The position numbers and the translations under genes are program-made. The notes beneath the pieces are model-generated. The model was not told the origin of the DNA and searched no databases. It saw only the letters and a program-made list of their open reading frames with translations. This document shows, piece after piece, positions 1-8,604 of a stretch of DNA of 64,000 nt. Numbering within the stretch: position 1 is the stretch's first letter; each line of letters starts with the position of its first letter. This DNA is from Pseudomonas kairouanensis (GTDB lineage Bacteria > Pseudomonadota > Gammaproteobacteria > Pseudomonadales > Pseudomonadaceae), in contig NZ_QUZU01000003.1 in assembly GCF_004682055.1 (NCBI RefSeq), forward strand, positions 62,001-126,000, in the 5' to 3' direction.

Positions 1-869
1 ACAATCTCGCCGTCGATTACCGTACCATCGGGCAGGCCGTGCACCAGGCCGTGGAGTTCGGGGAAACGCTCGGTCATCAATTCTTCGCCACGGGACCAGA
101 TCCACAAGCGGCCCTCGCGCTTGACCAGCTGCGCACGGATGCCGTCCCACTTCCACTCCACCTGCCAGTCGGCGGGGGAGCCGAGCAAGGTGTCGAACTG
201 CTCCACAGGTTGCGCCAGGCCATGGGCGAGAAAAAACGGATACGGCTGTCCGCCCCGTTGCGCATGTTCGTCGGCCGATTCGGCGGCGATCAGCTTCAGA
301 TAACCTTCAGGCGTGGGGCGATTGGACAAATCGGTGTAGCCCACCAGTCGTTGGGCCACGCGCTTGCTGTCCAGGTCGGCCAGGGCGGCGAGGGCGCGGG
401 TCACCAGCAACTTGGACACCCCCACGCGAAAGCTGCCGGTGATCAATTTGATGCACACCATCAGGCTGGGTTGATCCAGTTGCGCCCATAACGCGGGCAG
501 GCGTTCGGCCAACTCCAGGGGCGGCAGGCCGCGCAGCGGCAGCAGTTTTTCTTCCAACCACACGGCCAGCCCGTCGTCCGAGGTGTAGGGGGATTCCGGC
601 AACAGCAGGGAAATGGTCTCTGCCAGGTCACCGACCGACTGATAGCTCTCTTCAAACAACCACGGCTCGATACCGGACGCTTCGGTGGCCATGTCCCGTA
701 GCAAGCGCGTGGGCACCAGTTGCCGAGGTCGTCCGCCGGAGAGGAAGTACACCGCCCACGCGGCATCTTGCGGCGGGGCCTGGCGGAAGTAGGCCTGCAA
801 CGCGGCAAGCTTGGCATTGCTGGAGGTGGTGGCATCGAGGTTGGCGTACAACTCGGCAAAGGCTTTCAT
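1..869 (-). CDS. ATP-dependent DNA ligase, N-terminal part (cut by window edge)
   Basis: The minus-strand frame is open from the ATG at 869 to the window edge, giving 289 residues of a longer protein. An N-terminal ligase DNA-binding region is followed by the nucleotidyltransferase motif I EWKWDGIR, whose Lys240 should be adenylated by ATP. Members of this family seal nicks in duplex DNA and act in repair. The start overlaps the stop of the upstream exonuclease gene by ATGA, so the two are almost certainly co-transcribed and translationally coupled. In many proteobacteria such a ligase sits with a metallo-beta-lactamase exonuclease, an Lhr-type helicase and a metallophosphoesterase; the latter two would lie beyond position 1. 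The C-terminal OB domain is outside the window. Confidence 0.93.
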   Translation of the reverse strand, partial: MKAFAELYANLDATTSSNAKLAALQAYFRQAPPQDAAWAVYFLSGGRPRQLVPTRLLRDMATEASGIEPWLFEESYQSVGDLAETISLLLPESPYTSDDGLAVWLEEKLLPLRGLPPLELAERLPALWAQLDQPSLMVCIKLITGSFRVGVSKLLVTRALAALADLDSKRVAQRLVGYTDLSNRPTPEGYLKLIAAESADEHAQRGGQPYPFFLAHGLAQPVEQFDTLLGSPADWQVEWKWDGIRAQLVKREGRLWIWSRGEELMTERFPELHGLVHGLPDGTVIDGEI

Positions 870-1870
870 ACGCTGGCCTCTTCTTCGTCATCGCCGTATT
901 CGGTAGTAAATCCCTGGGCATCCAGGCCCTTTTCCCGCAGGTGGCGCACCAGTACGCCCACAGAACCGTGGGTAACCATTACCCGTTCGGCGCCGGTTTG
1001 TTCGATGGCCCACAACAGGCCCGGCCAATCGGCGTGGTCCGACAGCACAAAGCCACGGTCCACCCCGCGCCGCCGCCGGGTGCCACGCAGGCGCATCCAG
1101 CCGCTGGCGAAGGCGTCGCTGTAGTCGCCGAAACGCTTGATCCAACTGCTGCCACCTGCGGAGGGTGGCGCGATGATCAGGGCTTGGCGCAACAGTGGGT
1201 CGCTCTTTTGGACATCTCCGGCGTAGAGGGTTTCGGGGATGTAAATGCCGGCTTCGCGGTACACCCGATTCAAAGGTTCGACGGCGCCATGGCTGAGGAT
1301 CGGGCCGATGCTGGCGTCGATGCCATGCAGGATGCGCTGGGCCTTGCCGAAGGAATAACAGAACAACACGCTGGCCTTGCCAGCTGCGATATTGGCCTGC
1401 CACCACTCATTGATCCCGGCAAAAATCTGCGCCTGGGGCTGCCAGCGGTAGATCGGCAGGCCGAAGGTGGATTCGGTGATAAAGGTGTGGCAACGCACCG
1501 GTTCGAACGGCGCGCAGGTGCCATCGGGTTCGACCTTGTAGTCGCCGGACGCCACCCAGACTTCGCCTTGGTATTCCAGGCGCACTTGGGCCGAGCCCAG
1601 TACATGCCCGGCCGGATGAAAACTCAGGGTAACGCCGTGATGATTCAAGCGTTCGCCATAGGCCAGGGTTTGCAGGTTGATGTCCTGGCCAAGGCGCGAA
1701 CGCAATATGCCTTCGCCGGGGGCGGCGGCTAGATAGTGACTGTTGCCGGTGCGGGCGTGGTCGCCATGGGCGTGGGTGATGACCGCACGTTCCACTGGGC
1801 GCCAGGGGTCGATGTAGAAGTCGCCGGCGGGGCAGTAGAGGCCTTCGGGGCGGGCGATGACAAGGTCCAT
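866..1870 (-). CDS. Ligase-associated DNA exonuclease, metallo-beta-lactamase fold
   Basis: This 334-residue protein has the metal-binding motif HAHGDH (residues 33-38) of the metallo-beta-lactamase superfamily, the two-metal hydrolase fold shared with Artemis and CPSF73-like nucleases. No signal peptide is present, so it should be cytoplasmic. It reads directly into the ATP-dependent ligase gene with an ATGA overlap, which is the standard arrangement of the ligase-associated exonuclease family. The likely role is trimming DNA ends before ligation. Nuclease activity is inferred from family and context, because the fold also includes hydrolases that do not act on DNA. Confidence 0.9.
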   Translation of the reverse strand: MDLVIARPEGLYCPAGDFYIDPWRPVERAVITHAHGDHARTGNSHYLAAAPGEGILRSRLGQDINLQTLAYGERLNHHGVTLSFHPAGHVLGSAQVRLEYQGEVWVASGDYKVEPDGTCAPFEPVRCHTFITESTFGLPIYRWQPQAQIFAGINEWWQANIAAGKASVLFCYSFGKAQRILHGIDASIGPILSHGAVEPLNRVYREAGIYIPETLYAGDVQKSDPLLRQALIIAPPSAGGSSWIKRFGDYSDAFASGWMRLRGTRRRRGVDRGFVLSDHADWPGLLWAIEQTGAERVMVTHGSVGVLVRHLREKGLDAQGFTTEYGDDEEEASV

Positions 1871-1950
1871 GGGCGTGCCGGGGGCGATGGGCTTATCAGG
1901 TATGAGGAGGGTGCGGCGAGAGAAGTTCTATCTGATTGCACGCGGTCCAA

Positions 1951-2041
1951 ATGTGGGAGGGGGCTTGCTCCCGATTGCGGTGTATCAGTAACTGATCTGT
2001 TGACTGACACACTGCCATCGGGAGCAAGCCCCCTCCCACAT
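1951..2041. repeat. REPIN (paired inverted REP palindromes)
   Basis: Two REP units (TGTGGGAGGGGGCTTGCTCC and its inverted copy) flank a spacer that contains the short inverted pieces CAGTAACTGAT and TGACTGACAC. The whole can fold into one long cruciform. It lies between the start of the exonuclease gene and the end of the acylase gene, outside any coding region. Confidence 0.9.
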
Positions 2042-2072
2042 TTTTGATCCGGTTCCTTCAGATGGAGCCGGG

Positions 2073-4514
2073 TTATTTGCCTGGGGTCAGTGTCAACCGA
2101 GCCTTGCCATACACCTTCTCAAAGTTCTGCGGCTGCATCGGGAAGCTCAGGTACTGCGCCTTGAGCGACGGGTCGATGCCATTGGCATAGTTCGGGCTGG
2201 CGGGGTTGCCGGATTGGCCGGTGCCGCCCTGGCCCATCATCGGTTCCACCTGGCCGAAGTCAACGATCATGCGCAGTGCTGGCACCTGGCTTGTCGTGAA
2301 GTCCTGGCCCCAGTTGTACGGCGCCGGGTTCAGGGTGTTGTGGTCGCCACCGGAGGCCAACGGACCTCGAATCACTTGGCCGTTGGTGTTTTTCCAGGTG
2401 GTGGTGTGCAGCTTGCCCCACTGCCAGGCCTTGTGATCGGCGCCCAGTTGGCGGTCGCCAGCGCTGATGGCGGCGGCCAGGCTGCGGGCCAGGATTGCCG
2501 GTTTGTCTTCTTTCTGCGCCGTGCGCACGTCATCCCAGAACGGGCTGTCTTCGCGGCCCAGCAGGTGGTCGGCCTGGGCGGCGTAGGACAGGCTGGCGTT
2601 GCTGACAAACGCTTTCCAGCTGGCGCTGTTTTGCGGGCCGAGTTCGTCGAGGAAGATCTGCTGGGTGCTTTCCTGCAGGAACAGTTCGTACAGCGCCGCG
2701 TCGGCGGAGGTCGATACCAGGCGGCCGTCAAAGGCCATCAGGCGATTGAACGCCTCACGCGCCTTGGCCTGCTCGGCCGCCGGCAGTGCATCAATCGCCT
2801 GCTTGAGCGGCTGGGCCATGCCGGGTGCCTGGAACATGGTCTTGAGCTTGGCAGCAAAAGTGGTGGTCTGGTCGTACTGCATGGCGATCATGCTGCGGCT
2901 GTCGTGCTTGCCCGCATTGGCCAATTGGGCCAGGCGCTCGCTGCGCTCCGGTGCGTCCCACGAGTTGGACAACTGCATGCCATAGCCGCGCGGTGCGGTG
3001 CGTTGGTTGGCAGTGCCGATCCAGCCCTGGGCCGGGTCCTGGTCATAGGGGTGCAGCATCGCGTCGGCGTAACCGTCCCAGTCAAAGCGCGCGTCCCAGC
3101 CCGGTGATGGCAGCAGGCCTTCGCCTTCGCGGCGGTTGGGGAAGCGGCCGGTGACTTGCCAGCCAATGTTGCTGGCGTCGGCGAACAGCATGTTCAGTGG
3201 GATGGCGCGAATTTCGCGGGTGGCGTCCGAGGCTTTGGCGACGTTTTGCGCACGGGACAGGTCGAAGAACGCGTCCAGGCTCTTGTCGTCTTTGAAGTCG
3301 GCGGTTTGCAGGGCCAGGCCCAAGCCGGTGGTCAGCGCCTGGCTGCTGTTGAGCAGGGCGCCGTGGCGGGTTTCGTACACCACTTCGCGAATTGAGCGTT
3401 GGCCTTTGACGAAGAAGGTTTCGTTGCGCACGCCGGCGGCTAGCCATTTGCCGTTGTTCTCGTAGTACAGCGCGCTGCCCTGGCGTCGGACTTTTTCCAG
3501 GAACAGGTCCTGGGTGTCGCCCTTGACGGTGCTCATGCTCCACGCGACCTTGCCGTTGAAACCAGACAACAGCGTCGGCAAACCGGCAATCGATGCTCCC
3601 ACCGCTTGGTACTTAGGCGCGCGGATCTGCACGTAGCTCCACGGCGACGGCGCTTGCGGCTGGGCGGCCAGGTCGCCTGCCAGCAGGCTTTTGCCGCTGC
3701 GGCTGCGTTGTGGGCCAATCGCCCAGTTGCTCGACGTGGTCACCGCCAGGGAGTTGAGGCGGCTCAGTTGCTGGCTGACCGTGTCCAGCCCGGCCAGGCC
3801 GGTGATCTGGCTGAGGTTCACGCCCTTGAGTTTTTCCGCTTCGGCCTGCGGGATCGCTTCATCCGGCGCGCTTGGCGTCAGCCAGGCGAGCTTGTCGACA
3901 CCGACTTTTTGCGCCAATACCAGGGACGAGATTTCTTCCTGCAGGTTGGCCGACTCGCTGAAATTGAGCAGGCAGAACAGCAATGCCGAGTCTTCCGGTT
4001 TCCAGTACTCAGGCTTGTAGCCGGTCTGAGCCAGGTCTGGAGGCAGCTTGTCGCGGTAGCGGAACAGGTAGGCGTTGACGCCACGCGCATACACTTCGAA
4101 GAAGCGCTTGAGGCGTGGGCTTGAGGCGTTGTACAGCTCGCCCGCGCTCTTTTTAAGGTTGACCGCCCGCATGAAACGGTCGACATCCAGCACCTCGGGC
4201 CCCGACATCTCCGCCAGGCGACCCTGGGCCAGCAGGCGCAGGGTGACCATCTGGGTGATGCGGTCACTGGCGTGCACATAGCCCAGGCTGAACAGCGCGT
4301 CGTGGAAGGTGTTGCTTTCGATCAACGGCATGCCCTGGGCATTGCGGCGCACGGACACGTTTTGCGCCAGGCCTTTGATCGGCTGCACACCGGCGACCGG
4401 CGGCAGGGTGTCCTGGGTGCTCTGGAGCTGGCAACCGGCCAGGCTCAATGCACTGGCCACTGCCGCGGCAACGCCGAACCGGGGAAGAAAATGTGAGAGG
4501 GCTGGCGAGGCCAT
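2073..4514 (-). CDS. Penicillin acylase family protein, predicted lipoprotein
   Basis: This 813-residue protein begins with a signal sequence ending in the lipobox SLAGC (Cys28), so it should be anchored in a membrane facing the periplasm. The body is an Ntn-hydrolase of the penicillin/acyl-homoserine-lactone acylase family. The sequence [10 protein letters not shown] holds the probable autocatalytic cleavage point, with Ser261 as the nucleophile freed at the N-terminus of the beta subunit. The family hydrolyses amide bonds of N-acylated small molecules. Known pseudomonad relatives act on penicillins, acyl-homoserine lactones or acylated pyoverdine precursors, and the substrate cannot be told from this sequence. 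The lipobox distinguishes it from typical soluble PvdQ. It is flanked by REPINs on both sides and looks monocistronic. Confidence 0.88.
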   Translation of the reverse strand: MASPALSHFLPRFGVAAAVASALSLAGCQLQSTQDTLPPVAGVQPIKGLAQNVSVRRNAQGMPLIESNTFHDALFSLGYVHASDRITQMVTLRLLAQGRLAEMSGPEVLDVDRFMRAVNLKKSAGELYNASSPRLKRFFEVYARGVNAYLFRYRDKLPPDLAQTGYKPEYWKPEDSALLFCLLNFSESANLQEEISSLVLAQKVGVDKLAWLTPSAPDEAIPQAEAEKLKGVNLSQITGLAGLDTVSQQLSRLNSLAVTTSSNWAIGPQRSRSGKSLLAGDLAAQPQAPSPWSYVQIRAPKYQAVGASIAGLPTLLSGFNGKVAWSMSTVKGDTQDLFLEKVRRQGSALYYENNGKWLAAGVRNETFFVKGQRSIREVVYETRHGALLNSSQALTTGLGLALQTADFKDDKSLDAFFDLSRAQNVAKASDATREIRAIPLNMLFADASNIGWQVTGRFPNRREGEGLLPSPGWDARFDWDGYADAMLHPYDQDPAQGWIGTANQRTAPRGYGMQLSNSWDAPERSERLAQLANAGKHDSRSMIAMQYDQTTTFAAKLKTMFQAPGMAQPLKQAIDALPAAEQAKAREAFNRLMAFDGRLVSTSADAALYELFLQESTQQIFLDELGPQNSASWKAFVSNASLSYAAQADHLLGREDSPFWDDVRTAQKEDKPAILARSLAAAISAGDRQLGADHKAWQWGKLHTTTWKNTNGQVIRGPLASGGDHNTLNPAPYNWGQDFTTSQVPALRMIVDFGQVEPMMGQGGTGQSGNPASPNYANGIDPSLKAQYLSFPMQPQNFEKVYGKARLTLTPGK

Positions 4515-4632
4515 GGCAAAGCTCCTGCGGGGGGTAGCGTCAGTAAAGGCGCTACGTTAGTGAGCGCGACGGAACGACGCAAGCGGGAGTTTTGGCAATT
4601 GGATGAGAACTTAAGACGGGTGCAGATTTAAG

Positions 4633-4721
4633 TGTGGGAGCGGGCTTGCTCGCGAATGCGGTGGGTCAATCACATCTGCATTGACTGAGCCACCGCATTC
4701 GCGAGCAAGCCCGCTCCCACA
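4633..4721. repeat. REPIN, GAGCGGGCTTGCTCGCGAA subtype
   Basis: Inverted REP units TGTGGGAGCGGGCTTGCTCG and complement, with a loop region around GTGGGTCAATCACATCTGCA. The core carries CGCGAATGCGG instead of the CCCGATNGCGG of the 1951 copy, so it is a second REP subtype. It lies between the acylase start and the glutathione transferase end. Confidence 0.9.
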
Positions 4722-4744
4722 TTTAGACCCTGTACGACTTAAGA

Positions 4745-5389
4745 TCAGGGCTTCGGCGGGTTCACTTTCTGCACCAATTCATACGCCCGCACCGTCGCCG
4801 GCCGTTCCTTGATGCTGTTGAACCAGCGATGCAGATGTGGGAAATCTTCCAACCGCTGGCTCTGCCACTTGTGGGAAACGATCCACGGGTAGATCGCCAT
4901 GTCGGCAATGCTGTAGGCCTCGCCTGCCACAAAAGCACGATCCGCCAGGCGCCGATCCAGCACGCCATACAGGCGAGCCGTCTCATCTACATAGCGCTTG
5001 ATCGCGTAGGGAATCTTCTCGGGTGCGAACTGGCTGAAATGGTGGTTCTGACCCGCCATTGGCCCCAGCCCGCCCATTTGCCAGAACAGCCATTGCAGGG
5101 TTTCTTGGCGACCGCGTAGGTCTTTTGGAATGAACTGGCCGGTTTTTTCCGCGAGGTACAAAAGAATTGCGCCGGATTCGAACAGGGAAATCGGCGCGCC
5201 ACCGTCGGTCGGGTTTTGATCGACGATGGCCGGAATGCGGTTGTTGGGAGCGATCTTCAGGAAGTCCGGCTTGAACTGGTCGCCCTGGCCGATATTGATC
5301 GGGTGCACCTCGTAGGGCAGGCCGGCTTCTTCCAGGAACAATGACACTTTGTGACCGTTGGGGGTTGTCCAGTAATACAGGTCGATCAT
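4745..5389 (-). CDS. Glutathione S-transferase family protein (YfcG/Nu-class-like)
   Basis: This 214-residue protein starts MIDLYYWTTPNGHK, the hallmark N-terminus of the YfcG/YghU-type bacterial glutathione transferases. The thioredoxin-like domain (about 1-80) contains NNRIPAIVD with the cis-proline and the glutathione-binding FESGAILLYLAEK. An all-helical C-terminal domain follows. I chose the ATG at 5389, four codons inside the longest frame, because it matches the family start and follows GGAGAG at six bases. YfcG-type enzymes use GSH or GSSG and show disulfide-bond reductase activity. The enzyme should be cytosolic. The next gene upstream on this strand is about 90 bases away, so a separate promoter is likely. 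Confidence 0.9.
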   Translation of the reverse strand: MIDLYYWTTPNGHKVSLFLEEAGLPYEVHPINIGQGDQFKPDFLKIAPNNRIPAIVDQNPTDGGAPISLFESGAILLYLAEKTGQFIPKDLRGRQETLQWLFWQMGGLGPMAGQNHHFSQFAPEKIPYAIKRYVDETARLYGVLDRRLADRAFVAGEAYSIADMAIYPWIVSHKWQSQRLEDFPHLHRWFNSIKERPATVRAYELVQKVNPPKP

Positions 5390-5482
5390 GAAGCTCTCCA
5401 ATTGAGCGAATGCCTGTAGGTATAGGTGATGCTGGGTGTACGAAAATTCAATGAAACATTTGCGTATACCCTTAGAAGCATT

Positions 5483-6268
5483 TCACACCGCGCCGTCCAC
5501 CAACACCTGCAACGACTGCTGCGAACAACGCTCGATGCGTGCCCGCACGCGGTACACCTCGGCAAACAGCAACGGGTCGAGTACGTCATCCGCCGCGCCG
5601 CTGGCGTACAGGCGGCCCTGGCGCAGCACGGCGATCTGGTCGGCGAAACGCGCGGCCAGGTTGATGTCGTGCAGCACCACCACCGCAATCAGGTTGTGTT
5701 CACGCACCAGGCCGCGCACGCAGTCCATGACTTTGAGTTGGTAGTTGAGGTCGAGGGCGCTGGTGGGTTCGTCCAGCAGCATCACTTGGGGCCGACGCGC
5801 AATCAGTTGGGCGAGGCTGACCAGTTGGCGCTGGCCGCCAGACAAGGTGCTCAACAGTTGGTCGGCCAGATGGGCGATGCCGATGCGCTGCAATGCCTCG
5901 AACGCTTCGCGCAGGCAGGCCTCGCTGGACAGTGGGACGCCCTCCACACTGGCCACGCGCAACGCGGCGATCACACTTTCCATCACGCTCAGGCTCAAGC
6001 CCGGCGGCAGGTTTTGCGGCATATAGGTCACCCGTCGTGCACGCTCGGCGACCGACATGGCCGACAGGTCCAGGTCACCTAATCGCACAACGCCTTGCAT
6101 TTTTTCCAGCCCGGCCACGGCGCGCAGCAAGGTGGATTTACCCGCGCCGTTGGGGCCGATCAACGCGGTCAGGCTGCCCTGGGGCAGCGTCGGCAGGCTC
6201 AGGTCATGCACGATCTGCCGACGGCCATAACTGACATTGACGTTGCGTACGCTCAAGCCTTTGCTCAT
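5483..6268 (-). CDS. Iron-siderophore ABC transporter ATP-binding protein (FecE/FhuC family)
   Basis: This 261-residue ABC ATPase has the Walker A motif GPNGAGKST (about residue 38), the signature LSGGQRQ, the Walker B motif VMLLDEPTSALD and the H-loop region VVLHDINLAARFA. It energises import of a ferric chelate through the FecCD-type permease encoded just upstream, with which it overlaps by ATGA (6265-6268). It is the last gene of the receptor, binding protein, permease, ATPase series read right to left. The substrate class comes from the TonB receptor and the family. The exact siderophore is not determinable. Confidence 0.93.
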   Translation of the reverse strand: MSKGLSVRNVNVSYGRRQIVHDLSLPTLPQGSLTALIGPNGAGKSTLLRAVAGLEKMQGVVRLGDLDLSAMSVAERARRVTYMPQNLPPGLSLSVMESVIAALRVASVEGVPLSSEACLREAFEALQRIGIAHLADQLLSTLSGGQRQLVSLAQLIARRPQVMLLDEPTSALDLNYQLKVMDCVRGLVREHNLIAVVVLHDINLAARFADQIAVLRQGRLYASGAADDVLDPLLFAEVYRVRARIERCSQQSLQVLVDGAV

Positions 6269-7323
6269 AACTGCCTCCCACGCTTGAACACCAGCGCCAC
6301 AAAAATCGGCACGCCCACCAAGGCGGTGACGATGCCCACCGGCACGATCACGCCGGGCATGATCAGCTTGCTGGCAATCGATGACAGCGACAGCAGCAGT
6401 GCTCCGGTCAAGGCGCTGGCGGGCAGCAGGAAGCGTTGGTCTTCGCCCACCAGGATCCGCGCGATATGCGGACCCACCAGGCCGATAAATCCGATAGTGC
6501 CTACAAACGCCACGGCAGTAGCCGACAGCAGGCTGATGCGCAGCAACGAAAAAAACCGCAGACGCTTTACGTCTACACCGAAGCTCTGCGCACGGTCTTC
6601 ACCCATGCGCAACAGGGTCAGGCGTGGCGCGGCGCTAAACGAGAACGGCAGCACCACTGCGACCACCAGCGCCAAAATGCCCAGCTTGTCCCAGTTGGCG
6701 CGGGTGACGCTGCCCAGGGTCCAGAACACCAGTTGTTGCAGCACATCTTCGGTGGCCACCAGTTGCAGCAAGGCCACCACGGCGTTGCAACTGAACACCA
6801 ACGCAATGCCAAACAACACCAGGCTCTCCACCCCCGCTCCGCGCAGGCGCGACATGGCTTGCAGCAAAAATACCGAGGCTGCCGCGAAGATGAAGGCTGA
6901 GATGGAAATTGCGGTGTTGGCCGACACCCACAGCGTGGTCACCGGAAACACAATCACCAGGGACGCACCCAAGGCGGCCGCCGATGACACGCCCAAGGTA
7001 AACGGGCTGGCCAGCGGGTTATTCAAGATCGCCTGCATCTCGGCCCCGGCCAGCGACAGCGCGCAGCCGACCAATACCGCCATTAATGCGTAGGGCAGGC
7101 GTACGTTCCAGATGATCACCTGGTCGGTGGCGCTCAGGTGGGAGGGGTGCACAACCCCATCGAGCAAGGCCCACAGGCCCATGCCTGACGGGCCGCTGGC
7201 CAGGTCCACCAGAATGGCGCAGACCAGCGCGCTGCCGAGCAGGGCCAGCAGCCAGGCGCGCCGTGCCAGCAGGCGTCGGTAGCCGTGGGTGGCGCTGGCG
7301 AGGTCGAGGGTTTGAGTGGTCAT
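6265..7323 (-). CDS. Iron-siderophore ABC transporter permease (FecCD family)
   Basis: The protein is about 352 residues with roughly ten hydrophobic helices, and carries family segments such as GAEMQAILNNPLASPFTLGV, FVGTIGFIGLVGPHIAR and LVGVPIFVALVFKRG typical of BtuC/FecCD permeases. I place the start at 7323 (MTTQTLDLASA). The frame stays open further upstream but there runs through the REPIN at 7362-7450, which is not credible coding sequence. It forms the inner-membrane channel for the ATPase that overlaps its end. The REPIN separates it from the binding-protein gene. Confidence 0.92.
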   Translation of the reverse strand: MTTQTLDLASATHGYRRLLARRAWLLALLGSALVCAILVDLASGPSGMGLWALLDGVVHPSHLSATDQVIIWNVRLPYALMAVLVGCALSLAGAEMQAILNNPLASPFTLGVSSAAALGASLVIVFPVTTLWVSANTAISISAFIFAAASVFLLQAMSRLRGAGVESLVLFGIALVFSCNAVVALLQLVATEDVLQQLVFWTLGSVTRANWDKLGILALVVAVVLPFSFSAAPRLTLLRMGEDRAQSFGVDVKRLRFFSLLRISLLSATAVAFVGTIGFIGLVGPHIARILVGEDQRFLLPASALTGALLLSLSSIASKLIMPGVIVPVGIVTALVGVPIFVALVFKRGRQL

Positions 7324-7361
7324 GAGGCTCACACAATCTAGAAAACAATGAGGTTTAAAAC

Positions 7362-7450
7362 TGTGGGAGGGGGCTTGCCCCCGATAGCAGTGTGTCAGCC
7401 AGTGCATATATGGCTGATCCATCGCTATCGGGAGCAAGCCCCCTCCCACA
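7362..7450. repeat. REPIN between binding protein and permease genes
   Basis: TGTGGGAGGGGGCTTGCCCC and its inverted partner, with a spacer containing TGTGTCAGCCAGTGCATATATGGCTGATC, which is itself an imperfect palindrome. It sits inside the siderophore transport operon, downstream of the binding-protein stop (7464) and upstream of the permease start, where a stable hairpin could change mRNA levels of the two halves. Confidence 0.9.
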
Positions 7451-7463
7451 TTGCCCTGTGGTG

Positions 7464-8579
7464 TTACTTCGTTTGGGCATCGATCCAATAAGCACCCTGC
7501 AACGGCATCCCCAAAAACTGCGTGTTGATCTGCTCCAGGGTCGCCTGCGGATTTAGCTTGTCGAACAGCTGCGGGTGCACCCACTTGGCCAACGCTTCAA
7601 TCGCCAGCAGGTTGTACGGCGAGTTGTAGAAGTCGTGCCACAGGCCGTGGGCATTGCCCTCGCGGATGGCACGAAGATTGGCAAATTCGGGCCGCGCCAA
7701 TACGCGCGCCAAAGCGTCCTGGGCCTCGCCAGGCTCAACCCCGGCGCCCAGGATAAGCCCCGGCTTGCGGTTACCCGTGGCGATGTACACGTCCGGGTCG
7801 GCCTTGAGCGCGTACTCCACGCTGATATCCCCCAGTGCACCCGGCACCACGCCGGCGGCGATATTGCGCCCGCCGACCAGTGTGATCAGTTCGCCCATGC
7901 CGCTCTTGCCCGTGGTATGCCCGGGCGCTTGCCAGACACCGGCCAGCAGCTCAAGAAAGACGCTTGGGCGCGGGCCAGAGGGCAGGGTGGCGACAGCATC
8001 GGTGATGACCTTGATGTGCTGGTCATAGAAATCCAAAAACGCCTTGGCCTGGGCTTCGCGCCCCAGGGCCTGGCCCAGTGCATTCATGCTGGCGTGGGTG
8101 CCTTGCACCGGGTTGATGCGAAAGTCGACGAACAACACCGGGATGCCAGCCTTGGCCAGCACGTCGGCCACCGGGCTGTGCTCGGTGGGGCCATGGCCCG
8201 AAATGCTGAACACCGCCAGGTCCGGTTTAAGCGAGAGGATTTCCTCGGCGCTGACGCTCTGTTCCGAGGCCTGGCCGATCAGCGGGATGTCTTTTACCGT
8301 CGGATATTTCGCCACGTAGGCGTTATAGGTGTGCTGGTCCAGCAGCTTCATATCGTTCTGCCAGCCGACGATGCGCTGGAACGGCGTATCGCGGTCGAGC
8401 AAGGCAAAGGCCGAAATCAGTCGGCCTTCACCCAGGACAACGCGCTTTACGTGGTCGCTGACTTCGACCTTGCGGCCCAGCACATCGGTGATTGACTGGG
8501 CCGCAGCGGTTTCGGCGTGGCCGAGAACCAATGCGGCGAACACGACGGCGAGCTTGAGCAGTTGACGGGGTTTACGCAT
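7464..8579 (-). CDS. Periplasmic iron-siderophore substrate-binding protein
   Basis: About 371 residues. The chosen start MRKPRQLLKLAVV (8579) is followed by a hydrophobic stretch and a likely signal peptidase site near AETAAAQ, so the protein is exported to the periplasm. The rest has the TroA/FecB-like bilobal binding-protein pattern: ITDVLGRKVEVSDHVKRVV near the N-terminus, LKPDLAVF in the first lobe, a connecting helix and ADPDVYIATG in the second lobe. The longer frame from 8621 overlaps the TonB receptor stop and lacks a convincing leader. It passes ferric chelates to the FecCD permease. The gene follows the receptor gene by 25 bases. Confidence 0.9.
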   Translation of the reverse strand: MRKPRQLLKLAVVFAALVLGHAETAAAQSITDVLGRKVEVSDHVKRVVLGEGRLISAFALLDRDTPFQRIVGWQNDMKLLDQHTYNAYVAKYPTVKDIPLIGQASEQSVSAEEILSLKPDLAVFSISGHGPTEHSPVADVLAKAGIPVLFVDFRINPVQGTHASMNALGQALGREAQAKAFLDFYDQHIKVITDAVATLPSGPRPSVFLELLAGVWQAPGHTTGKSGMGELITLVGGRNIAAGVVPGALGDISVEYALKADPDVYIATGNRKPGLILGAGVEPGEAQDALARVLARPEFANLRAIREGNAHGLWHDFYNSPYNLLAIEALAKWVHPQLFDKLNPQATLEQINTQFLGMPLQGAYWIDAQTK

Positions 8580-8604
8580 GACAAGGGCTCCAGATGCGGG
8601 AAAT

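Noticed and set aside
7324..7584. Longer N-terminus for the siderophore permease
   Set aside because: It would translate the REPIN, and the family N-terminus begins at 7323.
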